Assembly: GCF_003287975.1 (NCBI RefSeq)
Contig: NZ_QMKQ01000014.1
Coordinates: 1 to 64,000 of the forward strand
Origin: Arthrobacter sp. AQ5-05
Lineage (GTDB): Bacteria; Actinomycetota; Actinomycetes; Actinomycetales; Micrococcaceae
Length of the DNA stretch: 64,000 nt
Direction of reading: 5' to 3'
In this document: positions 18,786 through 27,361 of the stretch, one piece after another
Numbering within the stretch: position 1 is the first letter of the stretch
Layout: each line of letters opens with the position of its first letter
Translations under genes and position numbers: made by a program
Notes under the pieces: model-generated
Database searches by the model: none
Seen by the model: only the letters and a program-made list of their open reading frames with translations
What the model was told of the DNA's origin: nothing

Positions 18786-19475
18786 TTACGCCCTGCAGGG
18801 TGCTGCTGCGACCAGGAGCCCTGCGGCAACCGCAGGAACCGGCAGCCGCGCCCACCCTCCGGGGCGGCGAACCCATGCTTCGGGTGGGGAAGTCCCCGCG
18901 TCCCGCGACGCCGGTGGGGTCGTCATGGCGCGGATGAAACCAAGGGCCAGCAGCAGCGCCGTGGCGATGGCGGCCCCGTAGAGCGCATCGCCAACGGCTT
19001 GGCCACCCCGCCCCCCTCGAGCGCGCCCGAGGCGAAGGCCCGGTAGGCTCCCCTCGGTGCCTCGAAAATGATGCTGTTGGCCAGCCAGCCCACGGCAAGG
19101 AACGCCAGCGACACGATGCCCGAGAAAGGCCCCCAGGTAAAAACCGGCGGTGCGCCTGCCCGCGATTCCCTCCGGCTCCGCCAGCCTCAGCCACAACGCA
19201 TAAGCCGTGGCCGGAAGCGCGGTGAATGCCAGCATGCCGGCGGCAAGGCGCAGGAACCCGGCGGTGGACAACCCGCTGCCCTCGGAAGCCTCGGGGCCCA
19301 CGATCGCCGACACCAGGCCCATGTCCGGGGCTTGGAACAGCCCGTACCAGGCAATGGCGAATGCACCGGCGAGCACCACCGCGACAAAGCGATTCCGGGC
19401 AAACAACCAGAACGGATTATTCAGGGACGGTGGTTGGTTACCTTGCCGGTAGCGCTGCCGGGACCTGCCCAGCAT
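18786..19475 (-). pseudogene. Membrane protein gene with two frameshifts
   Basis: Reading on the minus strand, one frame gives an N-terminal half with hydrophobic helices (VVLAGAFAIAWYGLF and GMLAFTALPATAYALWL). An extra G in a five-G run near 19132 diverts it; skipping that G gives LGPFSGIVSLAFLAVGWLAN. Near 18990 the frame returns (DALYGAAIATALLLALGF). The joined product would be about 230 residues with four to five membrane helices. I do not recognise the family. It could be a recent pseudogene or an assembly error. Confidence 0.6.
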
Positions 19476-19530
19476 AATGTGCGCAGGCCATCCCCGGCGA
19501 GGTCCGACGCCGGGGGAAACCGGCCGGGGA

Positions 19531-20517
19531 TCAGATCACGACCACCCCGGTTGGCCTGCCGTCCGGATCCAGCATCCAGCCCATGCGCTTGAAGGAATGC
19601 ACGCCCACGCTTGCCTCCAGGATATCGACTCCCGGGACCCGTGCCGCCAGCCGGGCCTCGAGGTCGGCAATGTCCGCAGGGGTGCGCAGCTGCATCATGA
19701 ACGTCATGTTCGCCGCCCCCGTGGTTGAGGCGCAAAGGCGCAGCGTCCGGTGCTCCATCAAGAAGGCTGCAACGAGGTCCGCCGAGCCGGCCGGAACCTT
19801 TGCGAACCACTGCACCGTCAGCGGGTAGCCCGTGTAGTGGCCAGCCAATTCGCAGCGCAGGGTCACCATCCCGGTCTCCAGCGCGGTCTTCAGGGCCCGG
19901 CCCGTGGTGGACGGGTGCTGTCCCGTGGCCTGGGCAATCTCCGCGGCGGTGGCACGCCCATCGCGCATCAGCACCCGCAGCATGGGCCAGAACGAGTCGG
20001 GAATCAGGGTTGGCTGCGCCACCGGCGGGTGGGCCAGCCGCTGGATGCGGGCCTGTTGTACGGGGGAGAGCACATCCAGGCGCCACGCGTTCCCCGTGGC
20101 ATAGAGCTTGGTGCACAGCGAGACCTTGGTGCGCTGTACGCCGCGGGCGGCCTTGATGCTCGGCAACACCTCGCGTGCCATGGTCAACCAGTCAGCGGCC
20201 AGGCACGTCAGCCGGAAGTCGGCACTGCTGGTCGCATCGTCAACCGTCAACACTTCGGAGATCGCGCACAAATCCACGCGCGCCTCCTCGATGAGCGCCG
20301 GGTCGGCCACCACCTCGATGAATGCGGTGCAATGCTGGTCCGGATAGCCACCCAAATGCCCCAGGATCCAGACCATGCGATCCTCGCGCAACCGGGTCCA
20401 ACGGGCGGAGAGCGTCGCGGGGTGCCTTCCGAGGATTGCCCCCAGTTCGGACCAGCTGGCGCGCGGCGCGATTTGCAGTGCGTGGACCAGTTGCAGGTCC
20501 TCGACCGGCAGTTCCAT
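19531..20517 (-). CDS. Lrp/AsnC-family transcriptional regulator (two-HTH type)
   Basis: A 328-residue regulator built from two Lrp-like units. The N-terminal helix-turn-helix (LVHALQIAPRASWSELGAIL, then HPATLSARWTRL) is followed by an effector domain. A second helix-turn-helix lies at about residues 190-225 (FWPMLRVLMRDGRATAAEIA, then HPSTTGRALK), with a C-terminal RAM-like domain ending in GVHSFKRMGWMLDPDG. The start ATG at 20517 has AAAGGGG 4 nt upstream. It is divergent from an M20 amidohydrolase and an MHS transporter 158 bp away. It probably senses their substrate, an N-acyl or amino-acid-like compound, and controls them. Confidence 0.85.
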   Translation of the reverse strand: MELPVEDLQLVHALQIAPRASWSELGAILGRHPATLSARWTRLREDRMVWILGHLGGYPDQHCTAFIEVVADPALIEEARVDLCAISEVLTVDDATSSADFRLTCLAADWLTMAREVLPSIKAARGVQRTKVSLCTKLYATGNAWRLDVLSPVQQARIQRLAHPPVAQPTLIPDSFWPMLRVLMRDGRATAAEIAQATGQHPSTTGRALKTALETGMVTLRCELAGHYTGYPLTVQWFAKVPAGSADLVAAFLMEHRTLRLCASTTGAANMTFMMQLRTPADIADLEARLAARVPGVDILEASVGVHSFKRMGWMLDPDGRPTGVVVI

Positions 20518-20631
20518 GGAACCCCTTTGCATCCGTGCACATATTCGCGGTTTAAAGGCCGCCTTGCGCAATTATCTGTGAATCTTCCTCCATTATCCTG
20601 CCCGTGCCCCACGATCGATAGTGACACGGCT

Positions 20632-20643
20632 CACCAATTGGTG
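20632..20643. promoter_or_regulatory. Palindrome in the regulator/amidohydrolase intergenic region
   Basis: CACCAATTGGTG is a perfect 12-bp palindrome 31 bp before the amidohydrolase start, between the divergent genes. It is a candidate operator for the AsnC-like regulator. Confidence 0.4.
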
Positions 20644-20674
20644 GGCGGGCAGACCCAGGAAGAGACCACACGGC

Positions 20675-21910
20675 ATGAGCACCGCCACCACAGCAATCCT
20701 GCAGGACGCACGCGAACTCGAACCAGAGATCATGAACCTGCGCCATGCGCTGCACCGCGAGCCCGAAACGGGGCTGCAACTGCCGCGCACCCAGGAACGT
20801 GTGTTGCAGTGGCTCGAACCCCTGGGGTACGAGATTTCGCTGGGCACCGACCTCACCTCGGTGACCGCGGTGCTGCGCGGCGGGGCATCGAGCACCGCCG
20901 TCGGCGAGCGCCCGGCGGTGCTGCTGCGCGGGGACATGGACGGGCTGCCGCTGACCGAGAAGTCGGGTGTCGAGTTCGCCTCACGGACCGGGGACACCAT
21001 GCACGCCTGCGGCCACGACCTGCACACCGCGATGCTCGCCGGTGCCGCCACGCTGCTGGCAGAGCGCCGCGAGTCCCTGCCCGGCGATGTGGTGCTGATG
21101 TTCCAGCCCGGCGAGGAAGGCTGGGACGGGGCGAGCCACATGGTGCGCGAGGGCGTGCTGGAGGCCAGCGGCAGGAAGGTCGACGCGGCCTTCGGCCTGC
21201 ACGTGATGAGCACGATGGGGCACAGCGGGGTCTTCACCGCGAAGCCCGGAGCCATGATGAGTGCGTCGGACGGGCTCTTCGTGACGGTGCGCGGCACCGG
21301 CGGGCACGGCTCGGCACCCTTTGCCGCCAAGGACCCGGTCACCGCGGCCGCGGAAATGGTCACGGCACTGCAGGTCATGGTCACCCGCCAGTTCGACATC
21401 TTTGATCCGGTGGTCATCTCCGTGGGCGTGCTGCGGGCCGGGACGGTGCGCAACATCATCCCCGAAACCGCCTACTTCGAGGCGACCATCCGCTCCTTCA
21501 GCAATGCCGCGCACGAGAAGTTGCAGGCGACGGTCCCCACGTTGCTGCAGGGGATCGCCCTGGCCCATGGGCTGGAAGTCGAGGTCCAGTACCGCACCGA
21601 GTACCCCACCACGATCAACACCGAGGCCGAGACCCATTTTGCCGCCGATGCGGTGCGCGAGCTCTTCGGCGAGGATTCCTTCACCACCATGGCCAGCCCG
21701 CTGGCCGGGTCCGAGGATTTCTCCCGGGTGCTCAACGAGGTTCCCGGTGCCTTTGTTTTCCTGTCCGCGCTGACCCCCGGCGTGGATGTGGGCGCGGCCG
21801 AGTACAACCACTCCCCGTATGCACGTTTCGATGATTCGGTGTTGGGCCGCGGCACCGCGCTCTACACGCAGCTGGCCACCGCCAAGCTCGCTTCGCTGGC
21901 AACACGCTAA
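20675..21910 (+). CDS. M20 family amidohydrolase (hippurate hydrolase-like)
   Basis: A 411-residue zinc/manganese amidohydrolase of the IAA-amino acid hydrolase / hippurate hydrolase group. Metal ligands appear in GDMDGLP (about residue 87), MHACGHDLHTAM (Cys112, His114), QPGEEGWDG and HGSAPF. The dimerisation domain lies in the middle, and the late AGSEDFS supplies a final metal ligand. It would cleave an N-acyl amino acid or similar amide in the cytoplasm. The next gene is an MHS symporter 41 bp downstream, so uptake and hydrolysis of one substrate is likely. The start at 20675 follows GGAAGAG. Confidence 0.9.
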   Translation: MSTATTAILQDARELEPEIMNLRHALHREPETGLQLPRTQERVLQWLEPLGYEISLGTDLTSVTAVLRGGASSTAVGERPAVLLRGDMDGLPLTEKSGVEFASRTGDTMHACGHDLHTAMLAGAATLLAERRESLPGDVVLMFQPGEEGWDGASHMVREGVLEASGRKVDAAFGLHVMSTMGHSGVFTAKPGAMMSASDGLFVTVRGTGGHGSAPFAAKDPVTAAAEMVTALQVMVTRQFDIFDPVVISVGVLRAGTVRNIIPETAYFEATIRSFSNAAHEKLQATVPTLLQGIALAHGLEVEVQYRTEYPTTINTEAETHFAADAVRELFGEDSFTTMASPLAGSEDFSRVLNEVPGAFVFLSALTPGVDVGAAEYNHSPYARFDDSVLGRGTALYTQLATAKLASLATR

Positions 21911-21951
21911 TCCCCGTTCCCCTCCCATCACAGAATCCAGGAACCATCCCC

Positions 21952-23325
21952 ATGAGCATCAAGGAACAGCTGGCCCCGGCCGGCAGCCCCCAGGCCACCG
22001 TCCAGCCCCGGAACCCAGCGGCACCGTCCCCGCACGGGACCCCGGGCCAGTCCACCTTCAAGACCCTGCTGGGCATCGGCGCGGGCAACGCCGTGGAGTG
22101 GTTCGACTGGGCCATCTACGCCACGTTCGCCTCGTTCATCTCCGGCCAGCTCTTCTCCAAGGCCGACCCGACATCCGCGTTCCTGGCGACCATGGCGATC
22201 TTCGCCGTCGGCTTCGTCGCCCGCCCCTTCGGCGGGGCCTTCTTCGGCCTGATCGGTGACAAGGTCGGGCGCAAGGCCGCCATGACCATGGCCGTGGGCC
22301 TGGCCTCGGTCGGTTCGCTGATCATCGCGATCACCCCGACCTACTCCAGCATCGGCGCCGGCGCCTCGCTGATCCTGCTGGTCGCCCGGCTGCTGCAGGG
22401 CCTGGCCCACGGCGGCGAGATGCCCAGCGCGCAGACCTACCTCGCCGAGGTGGCACCTGCCCCGAAGCGCGGGTTCTACTCCACGCTGATGTACTTCTCC
22501 GGCACCGCCGGAATCGTTGCCGGCACGCTGCTCGGCGCGATCCTGACCGTGACCCTGAGCAAGGAGCAGATGGGCGCCTTCGGCTGGCGCATCCCCTTCG
22601 CCGTCGGTGCGCTGATGGGCATGTACACCCTGGTCATGCGTTCGCGCCTGAAGGAGACCAGGCAGTTCGAGGAGCAGAAGTCGGCCAAGGCCGCGCACGG
22701 CACGCAGGGCCCCTCGGTCATTTCCCAGATCCTGGCCAACTGGCGCCAGGCGCTGCAGGTCATCGGCCTGACCGTCGGGCTGACCGTGGTCTACTACATT
22801 TGGAGTGTTTCGACTCCCGCCTACGCCATCTCCGCGCTGAAGATGGATCCGGCCACGGCGCTGTGGACCGGCGTCGCCGCCAACCTGGTGTTCATGGCCG
22901 TGCTGCCGTTCTGGGGCAGGCTTTCGGACCGCATCGGCCGGCGGCCGGTCCTGCTGATCTCGGCACTGGGTGCCGCGGCGCTGCAGTTCCCGATGTCCTC
23001 CCTGGTCCGCGGCGAGGCCTGGCAGCTGTTCATCGCCATGTCGGTGATGCTCATCTTCATCGCTGCGTCCGCCTCGATCGTCCCGGCCGTCTACGCCGAG
23101 CTGTTCCCCACCGCCATCCGCACCATCGGCGTGGCCATCCCGTACGCCATCTGCGTGGCGGCCTTCGGTGGCACCGCGGCGTTCCTGCAGGCCGGCTTCA
23201 ATGCCTGGTTCGGCCTGGCCACCGGCGCCACGGTGTTCTCGGCCTACGCGATCGTGTTGCTGCTGATCACGGCGGTCACCACCTACAAGCTCCCCGAGTC
23301 CAAGGGCAAGGACCTGCGCGGGTAG
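21952..23325 (+). CDS. MFS transporter, MHS (metabolite:H+ symporter) family
   Basis: A 457-residue 12-helix symporter. It has the MHS hallmarks GAGNAVEWFDWAIYATFASF in helix 1, RPFGGAFFGLIGDKVGRK in the first cytoplasmic loop, and LLQGLAHGGEMPSAQTYLAE. Family members take up shikimate, alpha-ketoglutarate, citrate, proline/betaine and related compounds. Following the amidohydrolase in the same orientation, it probably imports that enzyme's substrate. A perfect 44-bp palindromic terminator ends the unit. Confidence 0.9.
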   Translation: MSIKEQLAPAGSPQATVQPRNPAAPSPHGTPGQSTFKTLLGIGAGNAVEWFDWAIYATFASFISGQLFSKADPTSAFLATMAIFAVGFVARPFGGAFFGLIGDKVGRKAAMTMAVGLASVGSLIIAITPTYSSIGAGASLILLVARLLQGLAHGGEMPSAQTYLAEVAPAPKRGFYSTLMYFSGTAGIVAGTLLGAILTVTLSKEQMGAFGWRIPFAVGALMGMYTLVMRSRLKETRQFEEQKSAKAAHGTQGPSVISQILANWRQALQVIGLTVGLTVVYYIWSVSTPAYAISALKMDPATALWTGVAANLVFMAVLPFWGRLSDRIGRRPVLLISALGAAALQFPMSSLVRGEAWQLFIAMSVMLIFIAASASIVPAVYAELFPTAIRTIGVAIPYAICVAAFGGTAAFLQAGFNAWFGLATGATVFSAYAIVLLLITAVTTYKLPESKGKDLRG

Positions 23326-23356
23326 GGGCAGGACCAACAACCCTTCCCCCGGGGTG

Positions 23357-23400
23357 AAAGGTGCGGGCCATCGAGGAATTCCTCGATGGCCCGCACCTTT
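23357..23400. terminator. Terminator after the amidohydrolase-symporter unit
   Basis: A perfect 44-bp palindrome (arms beginning AAAGGTGCGGGCCATCGAGG, centre GAATTC) starts 31 bp after the symporter stop. A/T ends on both sides allow function in either direction. Confidence 0.85.
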
Positions 23401-23530
23401 TGCGTGGTCGGGTCGTCGGAACGGGGCAATGCGCCGGGAGGGGATGCCTGGCCGTCCGCGGGCTTGCGCACGATCCGGAAGCCCGGGAGCTCCCGGAGCC
23501 CGGGGTGGGCACGCTTGTTCCGGCGGCCCC

Positions 23531-23611
23531 TCAGGGGAATGAAGGCGGCAAAAATGCCATGACCAGGAGTCCGCCCATCAGGGCAATGGCAATTCCGGTT
23601 GCGGTGTCCAT
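23531..23611 (-). CDS. Small hydrophobic protein (26 aa)
   Basis: A 26-codon frame encodes a single membrane helix: MDTATGIAIALMGGLLVMAF followed by LPPSFP. The ATG at 23611 is preceded by AGAGGGAG at 7 nt, a good ribosome site, which is why I list it. It resembles single-helix accessory subunits such as KdpF in size, but no kdp genes are near and the sequence is not a match. The function is unknown. Confidence 0.45.
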   Translation of the reverse strand: MDTATGIAIALMGGLLVMAFLPPSFP

Positions 23612-23708
23612 GGTGTTCTCCCTCTGCGCGTCCCGATCGGTGGTGTTGCCCGAAGCCCGCCCCCGAACCCATGCATCCGCGGTACCCGGGGAGGCGGCGG
23701 CCAGGCAC

Positions 23709-24818
23709 CTACCAGTGGGCGCGCCAGTATTGCGGGGCGAAGGGCACCGCGTCGCGGGCCGCGCCCAGTGCTGCGGCGGCAACCGCCGGCCAGTTCGGGT
23801 TCTTCAGTGCCGCACGGCCGATCGAGACCCCGTCGGCGGAACCCGCCACCAACACCTGCTCGGCCTGCGAGGGGTCGTTGATCATGCCCACGGCGGTCAC
23901 GAAGGCCCCGGGGACCGCCTGCTTCACGGCCGCGGCCAGCGGCACCTGGAAGCCCGGGCCGGAGGGCCCGTGGTACTTGCCGATCCCGGCGCTGGAGAGG
24001 TCGAAGGCGCCGACCCCAAGCTCGAAGGCCTCGGCGGCAAAACGCACGGTGTCGGCGATCCGCCACCCGCCCTCGACCCAGTCGTCCCCGGAGAAGCGTA
24101 TTGCCAGCGGCTTGTGTGCCGGCCAGGCGGCACGCACCGCGATGATGACCTCGCGGGCGTACCGGGTGCGGTTTTCGTAGCTTCCGCCGTACTCGTCGGT
24201 GCGGGTGTTGGTCAGCGGGGAAAGGAACTCATGGACCAGGTACCCGTGGGCGGCGTGGATCTGGGCGACATCGAATCCGGCCGCGTCTGCGCGGGTTGCG
24301 GCCTCGGCCCAGTCCCGGACCGAGGCCGCGATCTGCCCGGTGGACATCGCGGTGGCCGGGGCCAGCCCGAAGGCGTCGGTGGCCGAGGGACCGACGGTTT
24401 CCCAGCCACGGCCGGGGACCGGCAGGTTCCCCGTCTCCCCGGCGGCAATGGGGCCCGGCAGCCAGGGGTGGGTGGAGGCCTTGGCGCCGGCGTGCGCCAG
24501 CTGGATGCCGGCGGCCGAGCCCTGGGCATGGATGAAGTCGACGATCGGTGCCCAGGCACGGGCCTGGTCGTCGTTCCAGATGCCGGTGTCCGCGTCGCTG
24601 ATCCGCCCTGCGGCGGTCACTGCGGTGGCCTCGGTGAACACCAGCCCGAATCCACCGGCCGCCCGGGCGCCGAGGTGTGCCAGGTGCCAGGCGTGCGGCA
24701 TACCGTCGTGCCTGGTGACGGAGTACTGGCACATGGGGGCCAGCACCGTGCGGTTGCGCAGGTCCAGGCCGGGGCCGGTCGGAGCGGCCAGGGTGACCGG
24801 CGTAAAGAGTTTGCTCAT
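23709..24818 (-). CDS. NADH:flavin oxidoreductase (old yellow enzyme, YqjM-like)
   Basis: A 369-residue FMN-dependent ene-reductase. The TIM barrel begins with NRTVLAPMCQYS, where Cys30 corresponds to the redox-tuning Cys of the YqjM class. QLAHAGAKAS and QIHAAHGYLVHEFLSPLTNTRTD give the substrate His pair and FMN contacts. It would reduce activated C=C bonds of enones using NAD(P)H and may serve oxidative-stress or xenobiotic responses. The start ATG at 24818 opens the conserved domain. It follows the VOC gene after about 70 bp on the same strand and may be co-transcribed with it. Confidence 0.92.
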   Translation of the reverse strand: MSKLFTPVTLAAPTGPGLDLRNRTVLAPMCQYSVTRHDGMPHAWHLAHLGARAAGGFGLVFTEATAVTAAGRISDADTGIWNDDQARAWAPIVDFIHAQGSAAGIQLAHAGAKASTHPWLPGPIAAGETGNLPVPGRGWETVGPSATDAFGLAPATAMSTGQIAASVRDWAEAATRADAAGFDVAQIHAAHGYLVHEFLSPLTNTRTDEYGGSYENRTRYAREVIIAVRAAWPAHKPLAIRFSGDDWVEGGWRIADTVRFAAEAFELGVGAFDLSSAGIGKYHGPSGPGFQVPLAAAVKQAVPGAFVTAVGMINDPSQAEQVLVAGSADGVSIGRAALKNPNWPAVAAAALGAARDAVPFAPQYWRAHW

Positions 24819-24891
24819 GTGTGGTGCCAACCGGTGCACGGCCCGGGCTATTCCCGCGGCACCCCGAAACCCGTTCCCCACCTCGGGTGCA

Positions 24892-25635
24892 TCAGTGGCG
24901 CGAGTATCCGTGCAGGTCCTGCCGGCGTTCGTTGATCCACAGCTCGGCGCCGTCGGGATGCTCCACCCGCAGGATGCGCCCGTAGGCCTCGTCAGCCAGC
25001 TGCGTCCCGAAGCCGACGGCCGACAGCCGGTCCGCCAGTGCCTCCAGCTTCCCGGAATATTCGAGGGACAGTTCGACCCCGGGCGCCCGGCCGGCGTGTG
25101 CTGCGACGAAACCGCCGTGCTTGGCCCGGTATTGCGCCCGGGTGCCGCCGTCGGAGGTGGTGTCCGGCTTCGCCCCGATGTTGGCCAGCGTTGCCTGGGC
25201 ACCGGGCACATCGGGGGTGTTCCAGAGCGCCAGGACCGCCAGCTGCTCCTCGACTCCGGTCGTGACCGGCGGTGTTCCCTCGGTGGCCAGCGGATCCACC
25301 GCGAGTGCGGTGAATTCCAGGCCGTCCGGGGCGATCACATGCGCCAGTGCTGTGCTGCCGTCGGCCGCGGTCCGCAGGTCCACCGGGGTCCCGTCATCGA
25401 GGGTCCACTGCGCGAACTTTTCCAGGTCGCGGACCTCGAATACCAGCTCGGTGTGGAACGCGGCGGATTGCTGCAGCAAGATGCGGCCCGCATCGGCGGC
25501 AAAGCAGCGCTGCGCGGTGCCGGGCGAGGCACAGGTGGCCGGCAGCACCGGCATTTCCTCCAATCCCAGCGCGGTGAGCAGCCGTGCCCACTGGGATACG
25601 TGCGGGGTGTGCAGGGTGGGGCGGATACGCAGCAT
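24892..25635 (-). CDS. VOC family protein (glyoxalase/dioxygenase fold)
   Basis: A 247-residue protein with two vicinal-oxygen-chelate modules. The first spans about residues 1-115 (LHTPHVSQWARLLTALGLEE, HTELVFEVRDLEKF), the second about 125-247 (LWNTPDVPGAQATLANIGAK, LEYSGKLEALADRLSAVGFG, ILRVEHPDGAELWINE). A metal-dependent lyase, dioxygenase or binding role is possible; the substrate is unknown. Its ATG overlaps the stop of the upstream ribbon-helix-helix gene by one base (TGATG), so translation is coupled. Confidence 0.8.
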   Translation of the reverse strand: MLRIRPTLHTPHVSQWARLLTALGLEEMPVLPATCASPGTAQRCFAADAGRILLQQSAAFHTELVFEVRDLEKFAQWTLDDGTPVDLRTAADGSTALAHVIAPDGLEFTALAVDPLATEGTPPVTTGVEEQLAVLALWNTPDVPGAQATLANIGAKPDTTSDGGTRAQYRAKHGGFVAAHAGRAPGVELSLEYSGKLEALADRLSAVGFGTQLADEAYGRILRVEHPDGAELWINERRQDLHGYSRH

Positions 25636-25793
25636 CAGTGGTCCTCCAGGTAGTTTTCAAGCGCCTTTTCGACGAATGCGGACAGGCTTGCCTGGTCGTC
25701 GATGGCCGCGTGCTTCACCCTCCGCACCAGGGCGGCGGGCAAATAGATGTTGAACTGGATTTTGGGACTGGTTGCGTCCTCGTTCGTTGCCAT
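25635..25793 (-). CDS. Ribbon-helix-helix (CopG-like) protein
   Basis: A 52-residue DNA-binding protein. The central segment [20 protein letters not shown] is a typical ribbon-helix-helix strand and first helix, followed by [16 protein letters not shown]. It looks like a CopG-type antitoxin or repressor, but the partner is a VOC protein rather than a toxin. The ATG at 25793 is 7 nt from TAGCAT and has no ribosome site. The inverted repeat ATGCTA/TAGCAT that includes that -10 is a natural autorepression site. An upstream open extension would cross this promoter and is rejected. Confidence 0.75.
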   Translation of the reverse strand: MATNEDATSPKIQFNIYLPAALVRRVKHAAIDDQASLSAFVEKALENYLEDH

Positions 25794-25800
25794 GCAAAGG

Positions 25801-25818
25801 ATGCTAGCAAAGTAGCAT
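25801..25818 (-). promoter_or_regulatory. Promoter/operator of the RHH-VOC pair
   Basis: ATGCTA-6-TAGCAT inverted repeat. On the minus strand the TAGCAT at 25801-25806 can be the -10, with TGCACA 17 bp upstream as the -35. The start codon lies 7 nt after it, so the mRNA would be leaderless and the RHH protein could bind over its own -10. Confidence 0.5.
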
Positions 25819-25900
25819 GAAGGTGTGCAGCGGTCCAGGCCATGGCTCACTGCGGGTTGGCAGTGGTGCGGACCAGGCTTTGCGTGGTGGGATTGGTGCC

Positions 25901-26473
25901 ATGGCAATCCTTCTGGAAGAACTCCTGGTCCCCGACGCCGCGGCCTGGCGCCAATGGCTCACCGAGCACCACCGGGACCATCCCGGGGTCCGCCTGGTGC
26001 TGCACAAGAAGGGCGGAACCACCACGAGCCTCAGCTACGCCCAGGCGCTGGACGAGGCACTGTGCTTCGGCTGGATCGACGGCCAGCGCAACGGGCGCGA
26101 CGAGCACAGCTTTACCAATAGGTTCACCCCGCGCACCGCGCGCAGCAAGTGGTCTGCCAGGAACGTGGAACACATTCAACGGCTGGAGGCCGCCGGCCTG
26201 ATGGAACCGGCGGGAACCGCCGCGGTGGACGCGGCCAAGGCCGACGGGAGGTGGGACGACGCCTATGCGGGGCAGGCATCGGCGCAGCTTCCCGCCGATT
26301 TCCTCGAGGCGGTGTCCGGATCTCCCCGGGCAGGTGAAACGCTGGCAACCCTCGGTGCCAGCGAGCGCTTCGCCATTTACTACAGGTTGCACACCGTCAA
26401 GGGGGTCGAGACCCGGCGGAAAAAGATCGCCGAGTACGTGGCCCGGCTCGATGCCGGGCAGGGGATCTTCTAG
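25901..26473 (+). CDS. YdeI/OmpD-associated family protein
   Basis: A 190-residue cytoplasmic protein of the bacteriocin-protection / YdeI group. It shows [41 protein letters not shown], the conserved core (EAL.FGWIDG...FTPR...S.WS), and a C-terminal [14 protein letters not shown] helix. Homologues are linked to resistance to cationic peptides or have no assigned role. The start at 25901 opens the conserved domain. The frame extends upstream, but into the promoter of the divergent RHH gene. Its 3' end overlaps the convergent amidotransferase gene by 4 bp. Confidence 0.82.
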   Translation: MAILLEELLVPDAAAWRQWLTEHHRDHPGVRLVLHKKGGTTTSLSYAQALDEALCFGWIDGQRNGRDEHSFTNRFTPRTARSKWSARNVEHIQRLEAAGLMEPAGTAAVDAAKADGRWDDAYAGQASAQLPADFLEAVSGSPRAGETLATLGASERFAIYYRLHTVKGVETRRKKIAEYVARLDAGQGIF

Positions 26474-27216
26474 TTTTCGGCCCCGTAGCGCTGCACGAAG
26501 TTGCGCAGGATCAGTGCGGGCCACTCCACGCGCGAGCCCAGGGCCGCATCGTGCAAGCGCTGGGCCTCGTGCGGCGGGAAGTATCCGGCATCCCGGTAGA
26601 TCAGGATGCGCTGGGCCAACCCCATCGGGTCAAGCTCGGGATGGAACTGCGTGGCATACAAGTTGGTCTTGATGCGGAACATCTGCACGGGGCAGGCCGC
26701 CGAGTCCGCCAGCAGGACCGCCGCGGCCGGGAGCACGGAGACCGCTTCCTTGTGGCCCACGAAGGCGTCGAATTCCTCGGGAAGCCCCGCCAGCAACGGG
26801 TCGTTCCGCCCCTCGTGGGTGAGCCGGATGCGGGAGGTGCCCACCGGCTCGCCGTAGTGGGTGTCGATCGTCCCGCCCTGGTGGGTTCCCAGCGTGCCGA
26901 CTCCGTAGCAGGCGCCCAGGAACGGGAAGTCCTCGGCCACCAGCACATCGAGCAGCCTGGACAGATCCGCCTCGCAGCGCTTCTGCGTCGCGGATTTCAC
27001 CGAGGGGTGGTCCGAGGCGTTGAACGGGCTGCCGCCCAGCATGATGCCCGGGCAGTCTTCCAACCCCAGCCCGTCGATCGGACCCAGCGGCTCGCGGTCG
27101 AGCCGAATGACCCGCAGGGCATCGGCAGCCAGCCCGCTGGCGCCCAGCACCCCGCGCACCTCGTCGGAGGTGGCCAGGTCGTGTTCCCGTGTGGAAATCA
27201 AGATGAAGCGCCCCAT
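26470..27216 (-). CDS. Class I glutamine amidotransferase-like protein
   Basis: A 248-residue GATase1-fold protein related to the amidotransferase half of GMP synthase. The catalytic triad is visible as Cys103 (LGACYGVGTLG), His191 and Glu193 (ATQFHPELD). It stands alone without a synthetase domain. Such proteins act as gamma-glutamyl hydrolases or as glutaminase subunits of unknown pathways. The ATG at 27216 is 6 nt after TAGACT, indicating a leaderless mRNA. Confidence 0.85.
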   Translation of the reverse strand: MGRFILISTREHDLATSDEVRGVLGASGLAADALRVIRLDREPLGPIDGLGLEDCPGIMLGGSPFNASDHPSVKSATQKRCEADLSRLLDVLVAEDFPFLGACYGVGTLGTHQGGTIDTHYGEPVGTSRIRLTHEGRNDPLLAGLPEEFDAFVGHKEAVSVLPAAAVLLADSAACPVQMFRIKTNLYATQFHPELDPMGLAQRILIYRDAGYFPPHEAQRLHDAALGSRVEWPALILRNFVQRYGAEN

Positions 27217-27222
27217 TCCAGC

Positions 27223-27228
27223 AGTCTA
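27223..27228 (-). promoter_or_regulatory. -10 hexamer of leaderless amidotransferase gene
   Basis: TAGACT on the minus strand lies 6 nt before the ATG at 27216, with no ribosome site. Confidence 0.45.
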
Positions 27229-27361
27229 CGGCCCTGTCCCGGCAGCAATCCCCTTCGCACCACCCCTTCTGTCTGGGGGCCCGCTCGCCTACGCTGGAGT
27301 GGGTTAATGGCCACTAACCCAATTGGTGGCCGCCGGCAACACCGATGAAGGGAATCCCAGC

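Noticed and set aside
24892-25818. A type II toxin-antitoxin pair
   Set aside because: The small protein is antitoxin-like, but its partner is a two-domain VOC protein, not a known toxin fold.
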